9,933 nucleotides of DNA from the NCBI GenBank assembly GCA_937922175.1, contig CAKZUU010000073.1:1-9933 (forward strand), written 5' to 3'. The position numbers and the translations under genes were made by a program. The notes beneath the pieces were generated by a model. The model ran no database searches. It was not told the origin of the DNA and saw nothing but the letters and a program-made list of their open reading frames with translations. This DNA is from an uncultured Gemmataceae bacterium (GTDB lineage Bacteria > Planctomycetota > Planctomycetia > Gemmatales > Gemmataceae). Of this stretch, positions 1-5,456 are shown one piece after another (position 1 is the stretch's first letter; every line of letters begins with the position of its first letter).

Positions 1-63
1 GCTGGCGCGATGACCATAGTGCACGCCTGCCTCGATCAATTCCTGGACTTGCACGATCGACAC
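1..63 (-). CDS. rpsB: 30S ribosomal protein S2, N-terminal fragment (runs off left edge)
   Basis: Only the first 21 codons are in the window. The minus-strand translation starts MSIVQVQELIEAGVHYGHRA, which matches the conserved S2 N-terminus (xxLLEAGVHFGHxT/R...). S2 binds 16S rRNA late in 30S assembly, joins with bS1, and is essential. The GTG at 63-61 is chosen as start because a strong Shine-Dalgarno (GGGAGGAG) lies four bases upstream and because S2 proteins normally begin about five residues before this motif. An in-frame ATG at 141-139 would add 26 residues, but it has no usable ribosome-binding site and the extra residues look unlike S2. In most bacteria tsf (EF-Ts) follows rpsB; that would lie outside this window to the left. 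The assignment rests on a short but very characteristic stretch. Confidence 0.9.
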   Translation of the reverse strand, partial: MSIVQVQELIEAGVHYGHRAS

Positions 64-67
64 GCAA

Positions 68-75
68 CTCCTCCC
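68..75 (-). promoter_or_regulatory. Ribosome-binding site of rpsB
   Basis: On the minus strand GGGAGGAG ends four bases before the GTG codon at 63-61. It is a near-perfect anti-16S complement and decides the GTG start over the upstream in-frame ATG. Confidence 0.8.
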
Positions 76-133
76 GCTCAGCGATTCCCACGTCGGTTTC
101 GAGTGCTCATGGTCCGATGCCTCCGTCAGGCCA

Positions 134-171
134 GGGGACATTCCCCGATTTGCCACTCGGCAGCCGGGGAA
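134..171 (-). promoter_or_regulatory. Structured 5' leader of the rpsB mRNA
   Basis: The minus-strand transcript contains TTCCCCG (171-165) that pairs perfectly with CGGGGAA (147-141). Inside that loop TGCC (162-159) pairs with GGCA (154-151) around a GAGT tetraloop. The predicted start of transcription is at about 171, so this stem-loop would sit at the extreme 5' end. The 3' arm can instead pair with TCCCC (138-134) just downstream around a three-base loop, so two exclusive folds are possible. Many bacteria autoregulate rpsB through its leader, so this is a candidate S2-responsive element; that role is inference. Confidence 0.4.
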
Positions 172-177
172 CCGTCT

Positions 178-206
178 ATGTTAGCAATCACCTGCCCCTG
201 AGTCAA
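178..206 (-). promoter_or_regulatory. Sigma70-type promoter of rpsB
   Basis: Read on the minus strand, TTGACT (206-201, five of six matches to TTGACA) is followed after exactly 17 bases by TAACAT (183-178, four of six matches to TATAAT). The start of transcription would fall near 172-170, giving an untranslated leader of about 107 bases before the GTG at 63. Its position and orientation fit a housekeeping promoter for the ribosomal gene. The call is from motif matching only; no start site has been measured. Confidence 0.6.
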
Positions 207-443
207 AGTGTCCTCGAAACTTTCCGATCGGCCATGCCACGTTCGGATGGCCTGACGGACTCGCTCGGTTCGGTCGTCGGGGAGATCATTGGGTCGATCA
301 TGATAGAATGTGGTCGAAGTCGCGGTCGATGCAGCCGGCGTGTCGTCCTCCTGTCGCTGGCAGTTGTCTGCCGGCGAACGAGAAAGATTGCCAGTCTTCC
401 AGTTATTGCCGTTGGGCCTTCGCGGATCCTCTGCGGCAGATGC

Positions 444-472
444 TTGTCAAGTTAGCGGGGATCATTCATGAT
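444..472 (+). promoter_or_regulatory. Candidate promoter of the YXWGXW gene with overlapping dyad
   Basis: TTGTCA (444-449) is followed after 17 bases by CATGAT (467-472), which would start transcription near 479 and give a leader of about 30 bases. The -10 lies within GATCAT-TC-ATGATC (460-473), a 14-base dyad that could be an operator. The -10 is a weak match. An alternative is the extended -10 TGATAGAAT at 301-309, which lacks a good -35. Confidence 0.3.
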
Positions 473-497
473 CGAAGAAGGGGAAGGGCGGTGCCTC

Positions 498-502
498 GGG
501 AG
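498..502 (+). promoter_or_regulatory. Ribosome-binding site of the YXWGXW gene
   Basis: GGGAG ends eight bases before the ATG at 511. It favours this start over the in-frame ATG at 529. Confidence 0.55.
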
Positions 503-510
503 ATCTCGCG

Positions 511-2481
511 ATGTTGCGGCAATATTTGATGGTTAGTGTGGGGATCATGGGCTTTTCGCCAGGGCTTCCCGCCGAAGAACCGCCCTTGGCCGACCCCCGG
601 CCGCAGGTCGAGGCCCGAGGGCCGCTCCACGAGGCGTTCGCCCAAGTGGTGACGAAGGAACCCGTCGCTCCGCCTGTCGTTCCGCAGCAGCCGCCGGCAC
701 CGGTGCCGGAGGTGCCGCCGGATCAGCGGCCTGCCGGCGATAATGTGCAGTGGATTCCCGGCTATTGGCAATGGGACGAAGAGAAGAGAGATTTCATTTG
801 GATCAGCGGATTTTGGCGCGACGTGCCTCAAGGAAGGCGGTGGATCCCGGGCTACTGGGTCGAGACTTCGGAAGGGTGGCGTTGGGTGAGCGGGCATTGG
901 GCCGCCGAGCCGGAAGCCGACCGACAATATGTCCCGGAGCCGCCGGCGAACATCGACGAGGGACCTTCGACTCCGCCACCGGACGACCATAGCTTTTATG
1001 TTCCGGGATGTTGGTTTTACACCGAGACGGGTTATCGTTGGCGACCGGGATATTGGGCCGACGTGCGGCCTGATTATGTTTGGGTTCCGGCAACGTATGC
1101 TTGGTCCCCGCGTGGCTACTACTTCTGTAGCGGCTATTGGGATTACATCCCCGCACGCCGCGGACTGCTGTTCGCTCCAGTCTATTGGGGACCTCGACCC
1201 TATTTCTCGGCCGGCTTCGTGTATCGCCCCGGTTTTGTTCTGGCGACGGATGTCGTCTTCGGGTCGATGTTTTTACGCCCGGGATTCCGCTGCTATTACT
1301 TCGGCGATTTCTACGGACCTGATTATTGGGCGCTGGGTTATCGTCCCTGGTTCGGACCGGGCCTGAACATCAACGTCGGATTCGGCTCGGGTCTCTGGAG
1401 CATCGGTCTCGGTCTCGGAGCGAACCTCGCCTGGGGGATCGGCTGGGGGCCGGGAATTGGATGGGGAACGGGCCTGGGTTGGTGGGGCGCCGGTTGGAGC
1501 GGAGGCTGGTTGTATGATCCTCTTTTGATTCACTTTTCTTGGGTGAACCGCAACAACCGTACTTGGCTGGTGACCCAGCAGCAAACGTTCCTTGCTCGGG
1601 CCGCTGGCAGAGAGCCACCCCCGCCGCGAACTCTCGAACTTCAGAACATCTCGGCGAAGGCCCCAGCGGTGTTGCGGCCGCTCCATCAAGCAGCGACCTC
1701 CGGTGTCCGACTCGAAAAGCTGTCTGAATCGCATCGACAAAACATCGTGGACAACGCTCGTCGGCTCACCGCTCGCAGTCTCGAAGCCAGTCGCATCGAG
1801 CGACCGGAATTGCCGGTTCCACCTCCGCGTGCCCAGGTGAGGAATGAATCGGCGGTCCGGCTGGATGGAAGTCAACGCCTCGGGAATCGGTCGGCGATTC
1901 CGAATGTTCCCAACATTCGACAGGAACGGGACCGTCTTGGAACTCGTCTCCCAAATCTGCCTGTAGCTGCCCCCAGTGTGAGCGACATGCCACATCGACC
2001 GACTCGGAGTGCAGGGATCCCTGATTGGGGTCAGCGGCCAGCGTCGAGCGAGCCCAATCTGTCGTCGAATTCGGGTGTCTCGATCCCGACGCCGCCATCG
2101 ATTCCGACGCCACCGAACTTGGGCGATCGACCGCCCTCGCCGCGCACTGTCAGTCCGCCGGCGGTGAGTCGGCCGAGTGTGCCGAGTGTCCCGAACGTGC
2201 CCAAGGTGCCCAATCCGGGCAATTTTGGTCGTCCCGATGTGAGCACCACGCCGCCCTCGGTTAGTCGGCCGACGTTGCCGACGGCTCGTAGTATCCCTTC
2301 GATGCCGACTGGCGGAGGATTCAGCCGACCGAGTAACCCCGTGAATCCGCCGGCGATCAGCCGACCGAGCATCCCCACGATGCCGAGCATCGGAGGGAGT
2401 GTCCGGCCGAAAGTGCCGAGTCTCCCATCCCCGCCGAATATGGGGGGGAGCGGCGGGTCCCGAGGCGGGGTTCGCCGATGA
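511..2481 (+). CDS. Exported WxxGxW (YXWGXW) repeat protein
   Basis: A 656-residue protein of unknown function. Residues 1-21 look like a short signal peptide (hydrophobic 6-16, possible cleavage after LPA at 21). Residues 50-75 are a Pro-rich linker. Tandem WxxGxW motifs follow at 81-86, 97-102, 111-116, 125-130 and 177-182, with degenerate copies at 163-168 and 205-210, spaced mostly 14-16 residues. Residues 211-280 are rich in Tyr, Phe and Pro. Residues 281-334 are a Gly/Trp-rich low-complexity stretch. Residues 435-656 are Pro/Ser-rich, with a 32-residue period (549, 581, 613) and an RGGVRR end. YXWGXW-repeat proteins are common in planctomycetes, where their role is not established. Envelope or extracellular location is inferred from the leader and composition. 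The ATG at 511 is supported by GGGAG at 498-502; a second in-frame ATG at 529 is possible. Confidence 0.85.
   Translation: MLRQYLMVSVGIMGFSPGLPAEEPPLADPRPQVEARGPLHEAFAQVVTKEPVAPPVVPQQPPAPVPEVPPDQRPAGDNVQWIPGYWQWDEEKRDFIWISGFWRDVPQGRRWIPGYWVETSEGWRWVSGHWAAEPEADRQYVPEPPANIDEGPSTPPPDDHSFYVPGCWFYTETGYRWRPGYWADVRPDYVWVPATYAWSPRGYYFCSGYWDYIPARRGLLFAPVYWGPRPYFSAGFVYRPGFVLATDVVFGSMFLRPGFRCYYFGDFYGPDYWALGYRPWFGPGLNINVGFGSGLWSIGLGLGANLAWGIGWGPGIGWGTGLGWWGAGWSGGWLYDPLLIHFSWVNRNNRTWLVTQQQTFLARAAGREPPPPRTLELQNISAKAPAVLRPLHQAATSGVRLEKLSESHRQNIVDNARRLTARSLEASRIERPELPVPPPRAQVRNESAVRLDGSQRLGNRSAIPNVPNIRQERDRLGTRLPNLPVAAPSVSDMPHRPTRSAGIPDWGQRPASSEPNLSSNSGVSIPTPPSIPTPPNLGDRPPSPRTVSPPAVSRPSVPSVPNVPKVPNPGNFGRPDVSTTPPSVSRPTLPTARSIPSMPTGGGFSRPSNPVNPPAISRPSIPTMPSIGGSVRPKVPSLPSPPNMGGSGGSRGGVRR
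1463..1487 (+). other. Potential G-quadruplex in the Gly/Trp-coding stretch
   Basis: Four G-runs (1463-1466, 1470-1472, 1476-1478, 1484-1487) are separated by loops of 3, 3 and 5 bases, fitting the G3+N1-7 rule on the coding strand and therefore in the mRNA. Further G-runs lie just upstream (1434-1454). The pattern follows from TGG (Trp) and GGN (Gly) codons, so it may be only a by-product. Confidence 0.45.
2155..2442 (+). repeat. Three diverged 96-bp (32-residue) repeats in the YXWGXW gene
   Basis: Units start at 2155, 2251 and 2347, each opening with PP-(A/S)-(V/I)-SRP. The first two share 13 of 32 residues, including a G-x-F-x-RP block near residue 22-27 of the unit. The third keeps the opening PPAISRPSIP and then drifts in register, with a shortened GGSVRP block. 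Codons have diverged, so this looks like an old duplication inside the Pro/Ser-rich tail. Confidence 0.6.
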
Positions 2482-2493
2482 GTTGATGTCGCG

Positions 2494-3252
2494 TCAGGTC
2501 GACGGGCGTCGGGCAAAGGGCCAACGCGCTCCCAACGCCTTTTTCTGAATCGCTCCGATCTGCTGGATCGCCTGTTCCCCCAGGCGAAGGAGCTGATCGA
2601 GTTGCTGGCGGGTGAAGGTTGCCTCTTCGCCTGTACCTTGCACCTCGACGAATCGTCCGTCCCCCGTGAGAACCAGATTCATGTCGACTTCGGCGTCGCG
2701 ATCTTCTTCGTAACATAGATCGACGCGCGGCTGACCTTCAACCAACCCGACACTGACGGCGGCGACGCTGCTGCTAAGGAGATCGCCCAGCGGCCCGATC
2801 TCGGAACGAATGGAGGTCAACGCATCGACCAAGGCGACAAACGCGCCGTTGATCGCAGCGGTGCGAGTGCCGCCATCGGCTTCAAGCACGTCGCAATCAA
2901 GCCAAAGAGTCCGCTCACCCAGGCGCGACAAATCGACGATGGCCCGGAGACTGCGACCGATCAAACGCTGGATTTCGACGCATCGGCCATCGACTTTACC
3001 TCCTTTGTCGCGGGGTTTTCGACCGGGAGTGGAACCGGGGAGCATTCCATATTCGGCGGTGAGCCAGCCCTTACCCGTGCCGATGAGAAATTCGGGGACT
3101 CGCGGCTCGACGCAGCAAGTGCACAAGACGGTGGTGCGGCCGCTCCGGACGAGAACGCTCCCCGGTGCCTGGCGGGTGTAGCGGCGTTGGAATTTGAGCG
3201 GTCGGAGCTGGTCGAAACGTCGGCCATCAGGCCGCTGGCGCGTCGTTGTCAT
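2494..3252 (-). CDS. rph: Ribonuclease PH
   Basis: A 252-residue phosphorolytic 3'-5' exoribonuclease that trims nucleotides after the CCA end of tRNA precursors, releasing nucleoside diphosphates. It normally forms a hexameric ring. Family landmarks are present: DGRRFDQLRPLKF at 9-21, GRCVEIQRLIGRSLRA at 89-104, the signature DCDVLEADGGTRTAAI at 119-134 with its phosphate-binding Arg region, an Asp-rich metal site (EEDRDAEVDMN, 182-192) and EVQGTGEEATF at 203-213. Length is slightly above the usual 235-245, with short extra ends. Its ATG overlaps the argF stop by four bases (ATGA, 3252-3249) and has no clear ribosome-binding site of its own, so translation is probably coupled to argF. It is the last gene of the cluster and converges on the YXWGXW gene with 12 bases between the stops. 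Confidence 0.95.
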   Translation of the reverse strand: MTTTRQRPDGRRFDQLRPLKFQRRYTRQAPGSVLVRSGRTTVLCTCCVEPRVPEFLIGTGKGWLTAEYGMLPGSTPGRKPRDKGGKVDGRCVEIQRLIGRSLRAIVDLSRLGERTLWLDCDVLEADGGTRTAAINGAFVALVDALTSIRSEIGPLGDLLSSSVAAVSVGLVEGQPRVDLCYEEDRDAEVDMNLVLTGDGRFVEVQGTGEEATFTRQQLDQLLRLGEQAIQQIGAIQKKALGARWPFARRPST

Positions 3253-4160
3253 GATTGTTCAAGTAGGAATTCGAGGATCGCCTTCTGGACGTGCAGCCGA
3301 TTGCCGGCCTGCTCGAAGACGAGAACCTGGGGGCCATCCATCACTTCGTCGGTGATTTCCTCACCCCGATGAGCGGGCAGACAGTGCAGGACGCGAGCAT
3401 GCGGCGGAGCCTGAGCCAACAAACGGGCGTTGACTTGATACGGGGCAAAGGTTTTCAAGCGTGTCTCGCGCTCCGACTCCTGGCCCATGCTCGTCCAAAC
3501 GTCGGCGTAGATGATGTCCGCGTCGGCAACCGCCTGAACCGGATCGCTCTGGAGTTCGAGGATTCCACCCAGTTGCTGACATCGCTGGACGAATGCCGGC
3601 TCGAAACCATAACCCGGCGGCGAGGCCAAGCGAAACCGGGCACCTAAAAGCGCACAGCCCAGCGCCAACGAGCGGGCAACGTTATTGCCGTCTCCGACAA
3701 AAACGACCGTTCGGCCCCTGACCTCTCCGAAATGTTCGCGGATTGTCAAGAGATCGGCAGCGGCCTGACATGGATGGGCCCGATCCGACAAGCCGTTGAT
3801 GATCGGAAAGGTCGCGACCTGGGCCATCTTGAGGACGGTCTCGTGCTGAAAAACACGCAGGACGACGGCATCCACGTAGTGGTTCAGCGTGCGGGTGACG
3901 TCTGCGAGCGACTCGCGCCAGCCGAACCCGACCTCTTGAGCCGACAAGAAGAGGCTGCTGCCGCCCATCTGAATGATGGCGGACTCGAAACTGACCCGTG
4001 TGCGCAACGACGGCTTCTCGAAAATCAAGGCGACGACACGATGGGCCAGGGTCTGGGAGGGCACTCGGCGATGGCGCGCAGCCTTTAATTGAGCTGCGGC
4101 TTCGAGCAGCCGCTCGAGTTCCTCGGGGGTGAGGTCGGTTACATCGGTAAAATGTCGCAT
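3249..4160 (-). CDS. argF: Ornithine carbamoyltransferase
   Basis: A 303-residue enzyme joining carbamoyl phosphate and ornithine to give citrulline, the sixth arginine step, in the cytoplasm. The carbamoyl-phosphate loop appears as SLRTR at 51-55 (Leu in place of the common Thr in STRTR). HPCQ is at 129-132, the ornithine-loop motif DVWTSMG at 220-226, and HCLPA at 259-263 with the catalytic-site Cys. The SMG and HCLP motifs favour ornithine over aspartate or acetylornithine as substrate. The frame is open for 46 codons further upstream, but those overlap the end of argD and do not look like this family. The ATG at 4160 has GGAG eight bases upstream (minus strand 4172-4169) and gives the expected length. 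The gene lies 76 bases after argD and overlaps rph by four bases. Confidence 0.95.
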   Translation of the reverse strand: MRHFTDVTDLTPEELERLLEAAAQLKAARHRRVPSQTLAHRVVALIFEKPSLRTRVSFESAIIQMGGSSLFLSAQEVGFGWRESLADVTRTLNHYVDAVVLRVFQHETVLKMAQVATFPIINGLSDRAHPCQAAADLLTIREHFGEVRGRTVVFVGDGNNVARSLALGCALLGARFRLASPPGYGFEPAFVQRCQQLGGILELQSDPVQAVADADIIYADVWTSMGQESERETRLKTFAPYQVNARLLAQAPPHARVLHCLPAHRGEEITDEVMDGPQVLVFEQAGNRLHVQKAILEFLLEQS

Positions 4161-4168
4161 CGGCGGAA

Positions 4169-4172
4169 CTCC
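4169..4172 (-). promoter_or_regulatory. Ribosome-binding site that decides the argF start
   Basis: GGAG on the minus strand, eight bases before the ATG at 4160. It supports the 303-residue form over the longer 349-residue open frame. Confidence 0.5.
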
Positions 4173-4178
4173 GCGTCC

Positions 4179-4205
4179 GACTGGAGCAAGCTTGGATCCC
4201 CAGTC
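4179..4205 (-). other. Hairpin between argD and argF
   Basis: On the minus strand GACTGGGG (4205-4198) pairs with CTCCAGTC (4186-4179), eight pairs including one G-U, around an 11-base loop. No T-run follows, so it is not an intrinsic terminator. It could stabilise or mark a processing point in the argBDF-rph mRNA, or be chance. Confidence 0.35.
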
Positions 4206-4236
4206 AGGAAGCCCAGGGTTCTTGCGAAAGACATCG

Positions 4237-5430
4237 TCAGGGGCGCCAGTTGAGAATGATCTCTTCCAAGATGGCACAACCCTCCTCAAAGAGCGCATCA
4301 GGGAGGTTCATGGCGGGCAACAACCGCAGGACCGTCTGATGGGTACAGTTCACCAACAATCGCCGCTCCAAACACTGTTGAACGAGCTCCGCACACGGCG
4401 AGACGAATTCGATCCCGATCATGACTCCTTTGACCCGGACGTCTCGAATGACATCCGTCCGGGAGCGCCAATTCTCGAGACGCTGGCGAAAGCGTTGTTC
4501 GAGGTGGACGGCTCGGGGAAGTAGTTGGTCCGCCTCGATCGTTTCGATGGTGGCCAATCCCGCGCGGCACGCGATCGGGTTGCCGCCAAATGTCGCCGCG
4601 TGGGTTCCGGGGACCATCTTTTCGCCGATGTGAGGTTTTGCGACGAGGATTCCCAGGGCGACGCCGCCGCCCGTCGCTTTGGCGAGAGTCATGATGTCGG
4701 GGAGAACGCCCCAATGTTGATGCGCGAACCATCGGCCGGTCCGCCCCATACCGGTCTGAACTTCGTCGAAAATGAGCAGCAACCCGTGACGGTCACACAA
4801 GTCGCGTAATCCTTCCAGAAAGCCGGGTGGGGGTAAGTTGACACCACCTTCCCCTTGAATCGGCTCCACCATGATGGCGATGGTTTCATCATCAATCAGC
4901 TTCGCGGTCTGTTCGAGATCGCCGAAGGGAGCATATCGGAAGCCGGGCAACAAGGGATGCAGTCCGGCATGATATTTCGGCTGCCCCGTGGCGCTCAACG
5001 CCCCCAAGGTTCGGCCGTGAAAACTGTCAAGAAAGGAAATGATCCTGTGTCGCTTCTTCTCGTTACCACATAGCCGCGCCAGCTTGATCGCTGCTTCGTT
5101 CGCCTCTGCTCCACTGTTGCAGAAAAAGCATTTCCCTTGAAAGTCGGTCCGGCGGCTCAGCGCCTCGGCCAACCGCCCTTGCGCTTCCATGTACCAGGTG
5201 TTCGGCACATGAATCAGTTCGCCGACTTGTTCTCGGACGGCCGCCACCACGCGCGGTGGACAGTGCCCGATCAAATTGCAACCCCAACCCGGGAAAAAGT
5301 CGATGTAGCGGTTTCCCTCAGCGTCCCAGATCAACGACCCCTCGCCCCGAACCAAGCACACCGGGTAACGGGTGTAATTCGCGATCACGTAGCGCGAGAA
5401 TAGTTCCATGATCTCTGCTGACGTCGTCAT
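4237..5430 (-). CDS. argD: Acetylornithine aminotransferase
   Basis: A 397-residue PLP enzyme (class III, fold type I) converting N-acetylglutamate 5-semialdehyde and glutamate to N-acetylornithine and 2-oxoglutarate. Visible landmarks are FFPGWGCNLIGHCP (45-58), the cofactor-phosphate region CNSGAEANEAAIKLAR (104-119), FHGRTLGALSATGQ (137-150), the PLP-nitrogen Asp in FDEVQTGMGRTG (Asp222), the Schiff-base lysine in LAKATGGG (Lys251) and HAATFGGNPIAC (277-288). This pattern fits ArgD and resembles planctomycete versions; ArgD-type enzymes can also act as succinyldiaminopimelate aminotransferases. The frame extends back to an ATG at 5457 that overlaps the argB stop (TGATG), but that site lacks a ribosome-binding site. 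The ATG at 5430 has GAGGGG seven bases upstream and fits the family N-terminus, so it is preferred. It starts 26 bases after argB. Confidence 0.94.
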   Translation of the reverse strand: MTTSAEIMELFSRYVIANYTRYPVCLVRGEGSLIWDAEGNRYIDFFPGWGCNLIGHCPPRVVAAVREQVGELIHVPNTWYMEAQGRLAEALSRRTDFQGKCFFCNSGAEANEAAIKLARLCGNEKKRHRIISFLDSFHGRTLGALSATGQPKYHAGLHPLLPGFRYAPFGDLEQTAKLIDDETIAIMVEPIQGEGGVNLPPPGFLEGLRDLCDRHGLLLIFDEVQTGMGRTGRWFAHQHWGVLPDIMTLAKATGGGVALGILVAKPHIGEKMVPGTHAATFGGNPIACRAGLATIETIEADQLLPRAVHLEQRFRQRLENWRSRTDVIRDVRVKGVMIGIEFVSPCAELVQQCLERRLLVNCTHQTVLRLLPAMNLPDALFEEGCAILEEIILNWRP

Positions 5431-5437
5431 GGCCCAA

Positions 5438-5443
5438 CCCCTC
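5438..5443 (-). promoter_or_regulatory. Ribosome-binding site that decides the argD start
   Basis: GAGGGG on the minus strand, seven bases before the ATG at 5430. It favours this start over the ATG at 5457 that overlaps the argB stop codon. Confidence 0.5.
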
Positions 5444-5456
5444 GGGTTCGGGAACA

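Larger units (their letters stand above)
122..259. repeat. 12-bp inverted repeat flanking the rpsB promoter
   Basis: TCCGTCAGGCCA at 122-133 is the exact reverse complement of TGGCCTGACGGA at 248-259. The arms lie on either side of the proposed rpsB promoter, one in the leader and one upstream of the -35. Such a long perfect match is unlikely by chance in a few hundred bases. I see no target-site duplication or transposase that would make it a mobile-element end. Confidence 0.4.
207..510. other. Intergenic region between divergent rpsB and the YXWGXW gene
   Basis: No convincing gene is present. Short open frames here have no ribosome-binding site and look like random translation. The segment contains repeated GATCAT words: 284-289, 296-301 (within the palindrome ATCATGAT, 297-304) and 460-465 (within a near-perfect dyad 460-473). 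A possible extended -10 element (TGATAGAAT, 301-309) and a second promoter candidate nearer the gene are the only other signals seen. Confidence 0.5.

Noticed and set aside
64..141. Upstream in-frame ATG that would extend S2 by 26 residues
   Set aside because: No properly spaced ribosome-binding site, residues unlike S2, and the GTG at 63 has an excellent one.
10..529. Three short plus-strand frames left of the YXWGXW gene
   Set aside because: They overlap each other, the rpsB start and its promoter; none has a ribosome-binding site or protein-like composition.
1273..1995. 240-codon open frame on the minus strand inside the YXWGXW gene
   Set aside because: Antisense shadow of a repeat-rich gene, with no ribosome-binding site or recognisable motif.
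2482..2493. Bidirectional terminator expected between convergent genes
   Set aside because: Only 12 bases separate the stop codons and no stem with a T-run is visible; any termination must lie in coding sequence or depend on Rho.
4188..4199. Adjacent HindIII and BamHI sites suggesting a cloning junction
   Set aside because: Genes on both sides belong to one natural arginine cluster and reading frames are intact; the sites are part of the hairpin loop region and are coincidental.
4161..4298. 46-codon N-terminal extension of argF
   Set aside because: It overlaps the end of argD, does not resemble the family, and the ATG at 4160 has a ribosome-binding site and gives normal length.
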